Shown in pieces: positions 10,666 through 21,205 of a DNA stretch of 64,000 nt. A program made the translations under genes and the position numbers. How positions within the stretch are numbered: the stretch's first letter is position 1; each line of letters begins with the position of its first letter. The notes beneath the pieces were generated by a model. The model had not been told where the DNA came from, did no database searches, and worked only from the letters and a program-made list of their open reading frames with translations. The DNA comes from Lepidostoma basale (taxonomy: Eukaryota; Arthropoda; Insecta; Trichoptera; Lepidostomatidae): contig JAHDVF020000215.1 in NCBI GenBank assembly GCA_022606425.2, positions 248,001-312,000 on the forward strand. Reading direction: 5' to 3'.

Positions 10666-11639
10666 TTCTTATATTTATCTTTTCTGGAAGGAGTACTGCC
10701 TAACAAACATATTTGGGATCTTTCTAAAATGCGTCGTTTCTTATTATTGTTTTTATTTTGTTGTTAAATTTGATTTTATAATTGTTGTGTTTGTTAAATG
10801 ATTTATGCCCAAATGTGTCGCCTCAGTGTAAAATAAAAATTTAAAACGTAAATAAATAAAATTATGTCTTTGCACGCTACGTATTTTTTTTACTGTATGA
10901 ATTTTTTTAAAAACCAATTAAATATTATTCATAATAAATATTTAATTCTACGGTCTCCCTGTTTCAATTTATACTATGAATTTCTTTTTTCGAAGATTTT
11001 TTCAGTTCAATGGTCGACCCACTGCCGAAGATTTTGAAATGATCAATTATATGCTACATGCAAAACACTTTTTATATTGTATATTTTTTTTATTGGCAAC
11101 TATGCTAAAACTAATAATAATGATAGATTCATGAGTGTGGGCAGTAATGTAATTTCTACGAACAATAGAGAGAAAATAGGCATATATCGATTAAGATCCC
11201 AAGCAATGTGTTGATCTGCAAAATCAATAATATGAAACCAACACGTGAAAAAGAATAATTGATTCCTCAGAATATTAAAACAGCAGTAATTGTACATGCT
11301 ATTTGATCGTTAATGGGGTGCCAACTAGTATTTACGGTTTACAGTTTATATACGCAATTTTTTTATTGCAGAAATAACATTTAAAAAAATAATGAATGAA
11401 CGCTTCTTAAAAATAAGGTTACCCACCGCTTACCCGCAGCTGTTATAGGACGCAGCGGTGCCCTTTCGTCAGCTTCACTCATACAATCTCTAGGTCCGCC
11501 CCCTATCCACGCGAGACTTACATTAGCTGGAGATATCTAGGTCACATTTAATCCTATTTAATTTCAATCCATCTTTCCAGGAAACCACGTGACATACCAC
11601 ATATTTATTTTATTTCAAGGAGTTATCAAGAATTTTAAT
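10666..11639. other. AT-rich DNA, nothing supported
   Basis: 11420-11540 is less AT-rich ('gcttacccgcagctgttata', 'ggtccgccccctatccacgc') but I could not connect it to a family or exon. No credible ORF. Confidence 0.35.
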
Positions 11640-12000
11640 CAATGGTATAGGGTACGAATGACCTAATGAGCCTTGGAAAGAGCCATGTTAGGAATAAGCC
11701 TAAAAGACAGAGTCAGAAACAATACGGTGAGAAAAAAAAATAAAGGTCACTAACATCACCCACCGCATGGTGACTCTAAAATGGCAATGGACAGGTCACG
11801 TAGCCAGAAGCTCAGATGAAAAGTGGACGATAAAGAGAAGTGCAGGGCGACCGTAACTACGGTGGAAGGATGATCTATACAGACACGTCGGAATAACCTG
11901 GATACAGTCTGCACAGGACAGAGTGACATGGAAGCGAATGTAGGAGGCCTTTGTCCAGGAGTGGACGGGAATAGGCTGAGTAAGAAGAAGAAGAAGAATA
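11640..12000 (+). pseudogene. LINE-C C-terminal fragment with GAAGAA tail
   Basis: Encodes, with stops, 'ERAMLGISLKDRVRN', 'LKWQWTGHVARSSDEKW', 'SAGRP..RWKDDLYRH' and 'EAFVQEWTGIG', ending in 'aagaagaagaagaat'. Same subfamily as 51885-52532 (+) and 37665-37955 (-). It abuts the mariner relic at its 3' end. Confidence 0.75.
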
Positions 12001-12009
12001 TGGGGTCTT

Positions 12010-12540
12010 TCAATAAGGACAATCCATTTTTAATCTCGTGCAGAATGTCCTCTGTGACATGAACTGCCGTTCTGTTATATGTTGTCAGTATCCATATCAT
12101 CCTGTTTAAGCCATAAAATTTTGCTTATCATTGATTTGTAGTGATCGCCGTTGACAGTTGTGGCAATGCCACCTTCGTTTTGGAAGAAGTACCTACTGAT
12201 GATTCTGTCATCAAAATTCGCACCACGTGGCTTTCTCAGAATGTATTTGATGCTGATGTATCTCGTGTGAATAAGTATCGACCCAAATCTGATGATTTGG
12301 TTGTTCACACATTCATTTACCCGAAAATGGGCTTCCTGATTTCTCGTTGCTAAAGATGAAATTTGATCTCGAACAGAGTAGTAATGATGAAAATAAAATT
12401 TGATGGTTTGTACATGTTGTTCAACGCTATAACTTTCTATTGTGATAAACCATACACTACTCATCAATTTACAATAAAATTTAACAGATGATGCTTTCAC
12501 GACATGGCCACTACTATAACCTAACAAACTTCAAGTGACC
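12010..12540 (-). pseudogene. mariner-like transposase relic (DUF4817 type), internally deleted
   Basis: The minus-strand ORF (150 aa, from 12527) begins with a helix-turn-helix-like part ('YSVEQHVQTIKFYF'). It then jumps to the catalytic region: 'GGIATTVNGDHYKSM' and 'DDMDTDN', followed out of frame by 'QNGSSCHRGHSAR', a decayed form of the family's 'QQDGATCHTA' motif that holds the second catalytic Asp. The D is replaced in the readable frame and the middle of the protein is missing. Confidence 0.7.
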
Positions 12541-12815
12541 CTAATGAAAAACCCTATGACGAATTTTTATGAATTAAAACACTGTTTTTTCCACTTAAGA
12601 GTTTATTTTTCTCGACATGTTTCGAAGACTTACACCTTCATCATAGGGAGAACGATTTATATCGGTTTATATCGTTTATGATGAAGGTGTAAGCCTTCTA
12701 AACATGTCGAGAAAAATAAACTCAAAAGTGAAAAAAACAGTGTTTTAATTCATAAAAATTCGTCATTATGGAATTCCACAGTGTTAACGCCTTAAGTTTA
12801 TCTAAAAAGAAAAAC
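12541..12815. mobile_element. Family A inverted-pair element (near-complete palindrome)
   Basis: Outer modules are 'gaattaaaacactgtttttt' (left) and 'acagtgttttaattcataaa' (right). Middle modules are 'gagtttatttttctcgacat' and its inverse. The centre is 'atatcggtttatatcg'. Both arms hold 'GATGAAGGTGTAAG'-type cores. It ends with 'ggaattccacagtgttaacg'. The arms are ~100 bp and almost self-complementary. Confidence 0.75.
12609..12652 (-). ncRNA. Hammerhead-like motif, family A
   Basis: Helix I UUCUC (12652-12648) pairs with GAGAA (12613-12609) over 5 bp. Box CCUAUGA (12647-12641), extra U (12640), helix II GAAGG/UCUUC with loop UGUAAG, GAAA (12623-12620), ACAUGU, then C17 at 12614. Against canonical CUGANGA, U4 is C and G5 is U, so this copy is probably inactive. 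The partner arm at 12676-12712 (+) has lost G12 (TAAAC). Confidence 0.5.
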
Positions 12816-12844
12816 CCTATATTAGAATTTGTTTAACAATCTTT

Positions 12845-13385
12845 AACATGAGTAGAAAATAGCCCATTTTTATAAAGAAGGAACAAACAAACCATCACGC
12901 CGTTTCCCCGCAAGGGTAGGCAGAGAGAATAGACCGCCACACTACTCTATCCAGGCAAATCTCTCTAGCTTCCTCCACATTCATACAACGAGTCATACAC
13001 GCACGTCGATTCCTTCGACTTCTAACATGACCAACCTTTAAAATTTGATTAATTTGGTCATGCCATGTTTTCCTAGGTCTGCCTCGACTTCGTACCCCAT
13101 TTACATCATTTACGTATACTTTCTTAACCATTCTTTCTCCATCCATGCGTTCCGTATGTCCGAACCAACGCAGCGATCCTTTCATAATTTTGTTCATAAT
13201 ACATTCTTCCGCTCTACATTCTTTTCTTATATCAGCATTTGAGATTCTGTCGTATATCGTTCTACCACACATACGTCTTAGGGACCTCATCTCTACCGCA
13301 TTTATTCTGCTCTCATCCTTCTTCTGCCTTATAAAGAAGGAATCTGGTCATATCCAGAGCTAAACGTTCTGCTACTAGACCACCA
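12845..13385 (-). mobile_element. SINE S1 split by LINE-A
   Basis: 12845-12883 ('aaatagcccatttttataaagaagga') and 13329-13385 ('ataaagaaggaatctggtca') are the two halves of one minus-strand S1. The sequence TTATAAAGAAGGAA occurs at 12870-12883 and again at 13329-13342, a 14-bp target-site duplication made by the LINE. Confidence 0.75.
12884..13328 (-). pseudogene. LINE-A, 5'-truncated, with intact C-terminal ORF
   Basis: The minus ORF of 131 aa (13290-12895) begins in 'MRSLRRMCG' and continues through 'LRWFGHTERMDGERMVKKVY', 'GRPRKTWHDQINQILK', 'RRNRRACMTRCMNVEEARE' and a terminal 'GETA'. This is the C-terminal part of a non-LTR reverse transcriptase; the clade (RTE- or CR1-like) is unresolved. 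The tail is GTTTGTTTG. The 14-bp flanking duplication fixes both ends as a target-primed insertion. Confidence 0.85.
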
Positions 13386-13389
13386 TCCA

Positions 13390-13844
13390 ATTTTTGTTAC
13401 CTGTAAATTGTGTACAATATAAAAAAGTATTGAAGTACCGTATTAAGTTTTTACATGTGGCATTTTTTATACAGCGGTGTGATTCTTTTGTGTACTTGTT
13501 TTGGTATTATATTAGTACTTACACCCACAGGACCACACACAAAGTATACGAAATGAGTGACTTCAGATGCCCTGGTGCCAGTATTGCCCTCCCGACGATA
13601 ACAGGTTGTTGGTACGGGAACCTTTATGTAAATTAAGTTCCATCAAAGATTTTTCTTAGTATCTGGATAATTAATCTTAAAGCTGATCTCACTAGTGTTT
13701 GAGAGACTTTAATTTCTCCCGCCGAGGATTATACTTGATGTTATGTTTCACGGCATATCTAAAGATACAGAATATGTTTTAATGTACGAATCAAATCCCA
13801 TTAGAGTGGAATTATTTCGTCATACTGAATTCCTTTGAAGCGAT
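13390..13844. other. Unique-looking DNA, nothing supported
   Basis: A plus ORF of 80 aa (13394-13636) shows no recognisable motif. No repeat match was seen. Confidence 0.35.
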
Positions 13845-13848
13845 TTAA

Positions 13849-14622
13849 CCGTCGCGTTGCCATGTGGTCAATTGAGTTTCCACTGCCAATTTAAAGTTGA
13901 TTTTCTTAAAACCTATGGACCCTAATATTATAAAAAAAATTGTAATCCTCCATTGAAGTGTTCTCAATATTTCGTAATAAAAAAAAAAGCAAAAAATTAC
14001 TTCCTTCATCCCAAAAAAAAATATTTTCTAAGACTGCCCTCACCTTCATTCGTGTTAAGGTAGAATTTGTTTTGCTAATATTTACAACTTTATCAAAAGT
14101 GACAAATACTTACTCGCTGTTTTGAACATATTATAAATTATATCTTTGACCTTTTCAATAGGTACGTAATGATACCGACTGGATGAAAACGCAGCACGTA
14201 ACTTAATAATATCAGAACTGTGAAAATATTAACACTTTACCAAAAGGGACAAATATTAATACGTACTCGTTGTCTTGAACGTACTATACATTTTGCCTAG
14301 GTGCCTTTATCTTCGCCCCGCCGGCCCGGCGTGCAGACAAGTTTCGACCCGACTTTTAGTCGATTTTTAGTCGCCCGTATGTTATGACGCATTACATATC
14401 AGAAATCGCATGGTTCCAGAAAAAAATTAATAATGATATGTTTTTCAAATAATCCATGTATGTTATAGATATCGATCTATTCCTAATGAAATTCCCTACA
14501 AGATGACATAAATTAAATTTTGATTCATCTAGTCATATGCTTGATATTTAGATAAAGTTAGCGGTAAACTGAACTTACCACATGGGAGCAAGCGTTTTGT
14601 TTTGAACACGGTACGTTAAGGG
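13849..14622. mobile_element. piggyBac-like MITE, copy 2 (774 bp)
   Basis: Flanked by TTAA (13845-13848 and 14623-14626). Near-identical to 8001-8765 along its length, with small differences in the GC island (14316-14370). Same CCGTCGCG... and inverted CCCTTAACG... ends and the same 'CCATGTGGT' subterminal inverted repeats. No transposase. Confidence 0.85.
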
Positions 14623-14689
14623 TTAATATGTAAAATATAAATATATTACAAAGCTCTAACAACGTTGTCAAAACTCTCCACATAAAAGA

Positions 14690-14850
14690 AAACCCTATTG
14701 TAACACCTGATGATGCTAACATCAGTTGGTGAAACAGCTGTCGCGACACTCAGTGAATAAAAATAAATTGTGATATTATAGCAGTGTTTTAAATTTTAGC
14801 AGTAATAATGTTGAAGTATCGGAGTGTTTCGGCCAAAACAATGGACTATG
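14690..14850 (+). mobile_element. Family B hammerhead-like element, right arm
   Basis: The hammerhead-like core is followed by the family B module order: 'cactcagtgaataaa', 'aattgtgatattatagcagt', 'ttaaattttagcagtaataa', then 'gttgaagtatcggagtgttt' and 'cggccaaaacaatggacta'. The left inverted arm is missing here. Confidence 0.7.
14699..14749 (+). ncRNA. Hammerhead-like motif, family B, intact core
   Basis: Canonical box CUGAUGA (14707-14713), extra U (14714), helix II GCUAAC/GUUGGU with loop AUCA (6 pairs, two G-U), GAAA (14731-14734), palindrome ACAGCUGU (14734-14741), C17 at 14742. Helix I has C706-G743 and C704-G745 inside, then UGU (14699-14701) with ACA (14746-14748) across an internal loop, a layout compatible with type I hammerheads. 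All invariant residues are present apart from the inserted U. Confidence 0.6.
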
Positions 14851-14859
14851 AAATAATTA

Positions 14860-15330
14860 ACATAAATGAAAACGTCTGTCTTCTAAGAGTTTTATTAAGT
14901 TATTTTATGGAATTTTAAATTACATGTTTCAAGATGTTTTTCTAAGAAAACACTTTATTTTAATCTACCTTAAATACTTTATAATTAGTATAACTTCAAT
15001 AAGAAGTCTTTAGCATTGTAAATTGTCATAAAATTCCGAGAAATGCTTTACTATAATTTGTAACTTTCACCTCGTAACTATTGTTAACTATTTCAATTGC
15101 CGTAATAACCATATTCTCTTACACCAACTCGGGTATGTAAATGATCCCGCACTTGATTCTCGCCACATTTGATAATGTTAAAGATGGGCGAAACATGTCA
15201 TTCCATAAAAAAAAACTTAATAAAACTCCTACAAAAAAAAAAACGTTTTAATTTATATAACTTACTAACCATCACGCCGTCATTCCCATTAAATATAATA
15301 AAATTTCTAGAAAACTGACGTTTTCATTCG
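14860..15330. mobile_element. Family C elements, diverged inverted pair
   Basis: Left modules are 'aaaacgtctgtcttctaaga' and 'acatgtttcaag'; the right arm is 'acatttgataatgttaaaga' then 'gggcgaaacatgtcattcca' (15166-15206), 'aataaaactcctac', 'aaacgttttaattt'. A second scrap at 15296-15340 has 'atttctagaaaactgacgtt'. The core is UUGAUAA with G8 changed to A. Confidence 0.6.
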
Positions 15331-15344
15331 TATTATTTATGTAA

Positions 15345-16340
15345 TTAGGCACTTAAAACAATCCAACACCAGCAAGAACTTTAAAATATTATTGAAGAAA
15401 TTATTCAAATTGTCATTGGAACAAATGAAAAATGTATCTTAACACCTGTCAAAATTCTTTATATAAACGAACCAACTTAAATAATTTTAATATCAACATT
15501 ACAAACGTATTAGTGTTACAATTAAGTATTTTGAAGTGCGGCCACAATCAAATTGACCAAAATAATTCACTTATACGCGAAACATCACAAAATTTACGGG
15601 AAGACCACACGAACCAAACCAAAATATCTAGATTTTCATTTCTTAATTTTTTTAATATGGAGTTTTACATCATTGTTCAAGAAACAATAAATATCACTTA
15701 CTGTATTAAAAAAGTAGCTTAAAATAAAAACAGAAACACTTTATCAGTGCTTTGATAGTTTTTGTATACACAAAACTAATTTTTCATGAATGTCTTCAGT
15801 ATTGGAACATTATTATTTAAGAAGTGTTTCGAGATCTTTTGATGTTGTAACATCAATTCCCAAGTGATCAAGATGTGATCTGACATTCCGTGAAGCGCGG
15901 GACTGGCGTTTGAGGTAAATTCTTGATTCTCTTATTCCCAGATTGAAATTCCACGGCGCCAAATAAACGTTTCATTACCCGAGTCTAATAGGAAAATCTC
16001 ACAGTTTGACTATTCTATACGTGGAAATGTTTAAATCATTCGTTATCTACGTACGTTGGCATACAAATGTACAATGAATGCAACGAGAATGCGAGTGAAT
16101 TAGAGATGAAGAGAACATTGTATTATAATTAGGTTGTAAATATCTTACACAATGATTCGTAATCTTAGTTGATCTATTATTATACTAGGTATATTATTTT
16201 TATTTTAGTAAAGAAATACGATTTTTATTAAGGAATCTTTCACAGCGAGAACAGCTATTATATTGTTTAATAATGGTTAAGTATTAAATATTTTAACACT
16301 GTTATTATAACTTACAATTCACTTACTATAATTTACGAGT
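15345..16340. other. Module M followed by unique AT-rich DNA
   Basis: 15350-15428 is module M ('aacaccagcaagaacttt' ... 'aaattgtcattggaacaaa'), which also occurs at 36050-36130, 40485-40572, 46700-46790 and 52845-52935. The rest to 16340 has no recognised feature. Confidence 0.45.
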
Positions 16341-16344
16341 ATAT

Positions 16345-16535
16345 AAATAAAGGTGTTAACACTGTGGAATTCCATAATAACGAATTTTTGTGTAAACCTA
16401 TATCGTTCTCTCGATGATGAAGGTGTAAGCCTTCGAAACATGTCGAGAAAAATAAACTTAAAAGTGGAAAAAATAGTGTTTTAATTCATATAAATTCATA
16501 GCTAACTATACTTATCTTAAAAAAAAAACACACTA
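16345..16535 (+). mobile_element. Family A hammerhead-like element, single arm
   Basis: Starts 'ggtgttaacactgtggaatt', then the hammerhead-like core, then 'aaataaacttaaaagtggaa' and 'tagtgttttaattcat'. The left arm is reduced to a few bases. Confidence 0.7.
16406..16449 (+). ncRNA. Hammerhead-like motif, family A, full three-helix fold
   Basis: Helix I UUCUC (16406-16410) pairs with GAGAA (16445-16449), 5 of 5. Box UCGAUGA (16411-16417), extra U (16418), helix II GAAGG/CCUUC perfect with loop UGUAAG, GAAA (16435-16438), palindrome ACAUGU, C17 at 16444. C3 and U4 are exchanged to U and C relative to CUGAUGA. G5, A6, G8, A9, G12, A13 and A14 are intact. Confidence 0.55.
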
Positions 16536-16734
16536 ATTATTTTATCTCCCTCGATACAGAATCAACCTGTCAATGGATTTGCAGGTAGGTAGTGCAATTT
16601 CCTTGCTAAACCGTGTTACTTCATAGGTCGAGGTATTTTGTGATAGTGTGACACATATGTGGAAAGAACTGTCTTTGTTAAAATTGTTAATCCGTAGTAT
16701 ATTATTATTATTAATATTATTATTATATCTAACT

Positions 16735-17060
16735 AACTAACCATCACGCCGTTTCCCCGGAGGGATAGGAATAGAGGATGGACCGCCATACCGTTCTGTC
16801 CTGACATACCTCTCTATATTCCTCCGCATTCATACATCGTAATATGCACGCTCGTCGATTTTTACGACTTTGAATGTGGTCGTCTTTCAGTGTTTGATTA
16901 ATTTGGTCATGCCATGCTTTCCTTGGTCTTCCACGGCTTCTTTTTCCACTCACACTGCTTGTATGCAATATTTCAACCATTTTTCTCTCGTCCATTCGTT
17001 CCATATGTCCAAAGCATCTCAGGGATCGATTTTATAATTTCACTTATGATACAATCTATA
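16735..17060 (-). pseudogene. LINE-A C-terminal fragment
   Basis: The minus ORF (86 aa, 17004-16744) reads from 'MERMDERKMVEILHTSS' through 'GRPRKAWHDQINQTLK' to 'YSYPSGETA'. The tail is GTTAGTTAG (in reverse, 'ctaactaactaacca' at 16730-16744). Confidence 0.85.
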
Positions 17061-17171
17061 TATCTTCCTTTTATCGTCGTTCGGTATTCTAATATATATT
17101 ATTATATAAATGTACATAGGCGCTTTGAACCCAATTACTGTATTCAATTTGTTTTAAGCTATTATATTGAT

Positions 17172-17340
17172 TATCATGACATGTGATAGGTAGCTATTCT
17201 ATCGCCATTTTATTGTAACGTGAATACTACACCAGACCAAAGGTAGGGTGATAATCACACTGCCAGCGCCGGGAATCGTACCCGGGACCTTCGGTGTGAC
17301 AGACATAGCTCATTCCACTCTGCCACGAAGGTCGTTAATA
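17172..17340 (-). mobile_element. SINE S2, reverse copy
   Basis: Head at the right ('ccactctgccacgaaggtcg' is the reverse of the box A region). The box B reverse is GGAATCGTACCC, and the body includes 'gataggtagct' and 'tatcgccattttattgt'. Confidence 0.8.
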
Positions 17341-17905
17341 ATTGTTACGAATCTCACGTTTTCAATCTACTTTTATAAAATTATATTATATTTATTATTA
17401 TATACTTAAAACTATATCTTTAGTGTGTTAGAAAATATAATTCTGTAATGTTTTTGATTCATTTCTATAATTAAATGAAATATGTATAAAATATTAAGTG
17501 ATTTTATAAGTATTGTTCCTTTTCTTCTATATTCGCTTTCACTTTGTGTTGTGGATTAACATTTGAATTAATATAATTACACTATCTGTTTTTACAAACA
17601 TTTTTGGGTTGTGACTCAACCTTTTTCGATACACAATTTTAACCTTAAATTCCTTACCACTGCTTTTCCTTACCAATCTTTTAATGTTTCTTGTTAAATG
17701 CTTACTACTGCATTCAAGATATATCTTACTTGTGTGTTCCCAATAACATTGAGTCGCCCAATGCGTGGTAATAAATGATTAAAATTATGATCTGGTAATT
17801 TTCGCAATGCTAAATATATGCATCTTGCATGCTAGAAAATGAGTGTATGTTAATGAACCAAAGTTGATTGCAGACATTACATCGACCCTGGAATTAAGTC
17901 TCAGA
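17341..17905. other. AT-rich DNA with a decayed family D/H unit
   Basis: 17530-17640: 'gtgttgtggattaacatttg' then, on the minus strand, UCGAAAA-A-GGUUG-AGUCA-CAACC-CAAAAAUGU, with a perfect 5-bp helix II but a broken GAAA. The flanks to 17905 hold nothing else. Confidence 0.45.
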
Positions 17906-18205
17906 AATTATCACCAACTGCATATGATACTCGATTGAATTCGTACAATTAATTTTTCTTTTGAAATAAGCGTTTTCAAATAGATAGGGATTGCACTTTT
18001 TATTTCTGCCGGCCGCAAGAACCAACCTTCCTCTTCTGATGCCGACGAGAAGATCGCCGATTGAGATGATAAAGTTTAATATTTTATGTTCACATATCGT
18101 GGGTATTCTGCGTAAAAGCAATAGGTCAAAATTACTACTTCTGAGATAGTTGAAGTTCAAAGTTTGTAAGGACATAACAATTTTTTTTATACTAAACATT
18201 ACTAA
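17906..18205 (+). pseudogene. LINE-D C-terminal fragment
   Basis: The plus frame near 18005-18060 encodes 'LPAARTNLPLLMPTRRS', the decayed form of 'LPATRTNRPLVTPVGRA' at 58372 (-). 'gggtattctgcgtaaaagca' resembles flanking text of the same family. The ORF on the opposite strand is its shadow. Confidence 0.55.
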
Positions 18206-19194
18206 GCCAATTTAAAAAAATGGTATATTGATCTATTAACTACATTTTATTGAATGGTTTAATAAATAAGACCTGAACTATTAGCACATTTTTTTTTCAA
18301 AATAATAGTGGATTGACATGACTACTGTGCATTTTCGCTGATACATAATACCACAGTAAGGTATTCAAATTGAAGTCACATTGTACATACCTATAGTCAC
18401 TTTGTGAGAAATGTTTTTTTTTCTTTAATTAAAAAAGTTATGCAATAATTTTATTTTATGTACAGTACCTATTACATTAGGTAAAATACTAATTAATTAG
18501 TAAACAGAGAAAATAATGAAAATATTAATTGCCATGTTTGCCCCTAAGTGAAGCATGTAAACATCACTTACTAGACATCTCCAGGATATCATGTCGCCGA
18601 CCAACAATCTCACCTTTTTTCAAATCAGTACTGCTCCATAAGCTCCGCTGAATACATCCGAAATATTGTTATTGATAATTTATCATCAAAAATTTATCCA
18701 GGGAATTTGCATTAAGTCCCTTGGTGCTTTTTCCCCTGAACGGATTAATGTTATATTGACTTATTACATAAAATATCTCGACTTGTAGTGTAGATAGGAC
18801 TAAGTGCGTGGCAGATTGTAGAGTATTTTTTCAACAGTATAACCTCATCATTAAGTCAAAACAGCGAAAATTCGACTTAGTACTTTTTCGCAGAATACCC
18901 ACGATATACACTAAAAAATAAAGGCAAATGTCGGTCATTTTAGGAGTAGGTAAATTGACGTGCATGCACGGCAGTCATGAAAATGGCACTACGTATTATG
19001 TGTACTGTTCAACAGTTGAAATGAAATGTTGATTCATTTGATTTGTAATAGCTGCACCCTGTAGGCGCTGACGCACAAAAGCAGGCGCACATTGTATGTT
19101 ATGTACATAATGTGTGCGAGGTTTGATCAAAAGTAAAGGACACATTCACTTTGATTAAAAGCATTATGAATTCTTGTCAAGTGATTTTATGAGC
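18206..19194. other. AT-rich DNA, nothing supported
   Basis: Short palindromic TATGTACATA-like text at 19095-19110. No recognised repeat, exon or ORF. Confidence 0.35.
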
Positions 19195-19640
19195 AATACT
19201 TTCTCACTTCCTATGGCCATACAACTCTTGAAGAGTTTTAGCCTTCTTGATGATTTTCCGCCAAGCTCCTCGATCCTGCGCCTTTTTCGTCCAACCTAGC
19301 CAGATCAGCCAGAACATTGTCCATTAGGCGCTGTCTAGGTCTTACTCTAGTCAGTCTAGACGCGTACAGGGTCTTGATTGCTCTGGTCTCTTCGGCTCGG
19401 CATACGTGCCCAATCCATGCTAGGTGACCGGCTCTCACGGTGCTTGTTAAAAGGGGCTGCTGGGTCATCGTATGGATCTCTTGGTTGGTCCCATGCCTCC
19501 AAGTTCCCGCTGCAACACCGGCCTCTGGGTCCCAGGATCATTCTAAGTATTCTCTTCTCAAACCAGTATATTCTTTGTTGTTCTTTTAGAGTCATTGTCA
19601 ACGACTCAGAACCATATGTCACCACTGGCTTGATGATGGT
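19195..19640 (-). pseudogene. LINE-C-like C-terminal fragment, second subfamily
   Basis: Minus strand: 'VTYGSESLTMTLKEQQRIYW' region, 'RILRMILGP', then 'GHVCRAEETRAIKTLYA', 'RPRQRLMDNVLADLARLDEK', in shifting frames. This is the typical end of a non-LTR reverse transcriptase ('LAWLGHV.R', 'GRPR.RW.D'). It differs from LINE-A. Confidence 0.75.
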
Positions 19641-19865
19641 GTTATTATTATTATTATTACTATTTTTTTTAATCGCTCTTTACATCATGCCAGTATGAGC
19701 CAAATTGATGTAAAGGGTATTATAGCTATCATAGTGATTCTGGTGACATTTGATAGGTAGCTAATCTATCGCCATTTTATTGTCACGTGAATTCTACACC
19801 AGACCAAAGACAGTGTGACAATCACACTGCCCTCGCCAGGAATCGAACCCGGAACCTTCGGTTAT
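19641..19865 (-). mobile_element. SINE S2, reverse copy with TTA tail
   Basis: Tail 'attattattattactatt' (19643-19665), then 'aatcgctctttacatcatgc', 'tatcgccattttattgtcac', and box B in reverse GGAATCGAACCC at 19840-19851. The copy ends just inside the head. Confidence 0.85.
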
Positions 19866-20300
19866 AAATATGCATTTTGGTGTTTCTGGATAGAAGCTTG
19901 TAGTCTTATGAGCAATACGAACAATTAATTATCTTAATATTTGACGACGTTTAGGTGGGAACATTCGTCGTAAGAGATTATGATTATGGGAAAACACATC
20001 TTGAATATAAAACTTTAAAAAAAAAACGTTATGTACTTTGAAGGAGAAATTATCAAAGTTGTTTTTTTGATAAACATGCCGTTTATTTTATCAAGCCTCG
20101 TATATAATATTATATGAGCATACAAATATGTATACACAATGCATATTTGCTCGTTCAATGGTAGGCAACCAATCGTTATTTGATTAACGTTATTTAAATG
20201 TAATTATATGCGTAATTTTTTAAGTTTGTGAACATTGCAAAATGTGTGAAATTTGTCTTATTTCACTAAAATTAGTGTTGTATGTTGCAATTGTATTAGA
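19866..20300. other. AT-rich DNA, nothing supported
   Basis: No repeat, ORF or regulatory motif recognised. Confidence 0.4.
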
Positions 20301-20304
20301 TTTT

Positions 20305-20815
20305 GTTGTACACTAACTTACTAACTAACTTACGAAGCAGAAATAATGGACTGCCACACTTTTCTTTCCTGACATATTTCTGTCGCTTCCTCAACATTCA
20401 TACATCGTGTCATGCACGCGCGTTGATTTTTCTGATTCATTCAATATTTGATTTATTTGATCGTGCCACGTTTTCCTCGGTCTTCCTCTATTTCTAGTTC
20501 CATTTAAATCGTTAACTTATATTTTTTTTACCATTCTTTCCACGTGTCGAAACCATCTTAACGATCCTTTCATTATTTTGTTCATAACACCATCGTTCGC
20601 ACCGCATTCACTTTTTATATTTTCATTCGACACTCAATCATACATAGAGTATCTACACATTCGTTTAAGAGATCTAATTTCTACTACATTTATTCTATTT
20701 TTACCCTTCTTTTGCTAGTTCCATGCTTCGCTTACATACATAAGCGTCGGTACAAGAACACCATTGTGCATTGCCATTTTAGATTTTTTGTATAGGTTTT
20801 TATTTGCGATGACAA
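20305..20815 (-). pseudogene. LINE-A 3' half
   Basis: Reverse complement runs from 'LVPTLMYVSEAW' (20730-20765) through 'GLRWFRHVER' and 'GRPRKTWHDQIN' to the 3' end at 'ctaactaact' (20313-20322). About 500 bp, with stops and frameshifts; the last ~40 codons are damaged. Confidence 0.8.
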
Positions 20816-20989
20816 CGAATGTTGTACACTAGCCAATTAAATCTGAAATAATAGCTCATTTTTAATAATATGGAACCGTGTCCGATTTTGTAGCTATATT
20901 TCCTGGAACTGAGTCCTCGGTCTACAAGACCATCAACGAAATATTTAGATATTAAATAAGAAATAATTAATAATTGTATAAATAAAAAA

Positions 20990-21205
20990 ACTTTGGTATA
21001 AGTATCACAATTGATTATGTTTTGTCCGACAGATGTTAGCAGGTCTCACAATCTCGTTGATGACCTGAAGATGTCATCATCGGTTAGCGATACAGCTGTC
21101 GCGACAAAATGTAATCAGTTATGATATTTAAAACTAATTTTTTTTTTATTTAAACAGTTAATAATGTAGAAATAGTAAAGTGTTTTGCCAAAACTCTGCA
21201 TTATG
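20990..21205 (+). mobile_element. Family B element, degenerate
   Basis: 21073-21115 reads CUGAAGA-U-GUCAUC-AUCG-GUUAGC-GAUACAGCUGUCGCGAC: palindrome and helix II position are kept but GAAA is GAUA. Flanks match B: 'tatcacaattgattatg', 'cagttaataatgtagaaata' and 'gtgttttgccaaaac'. Confidence 0.6.
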
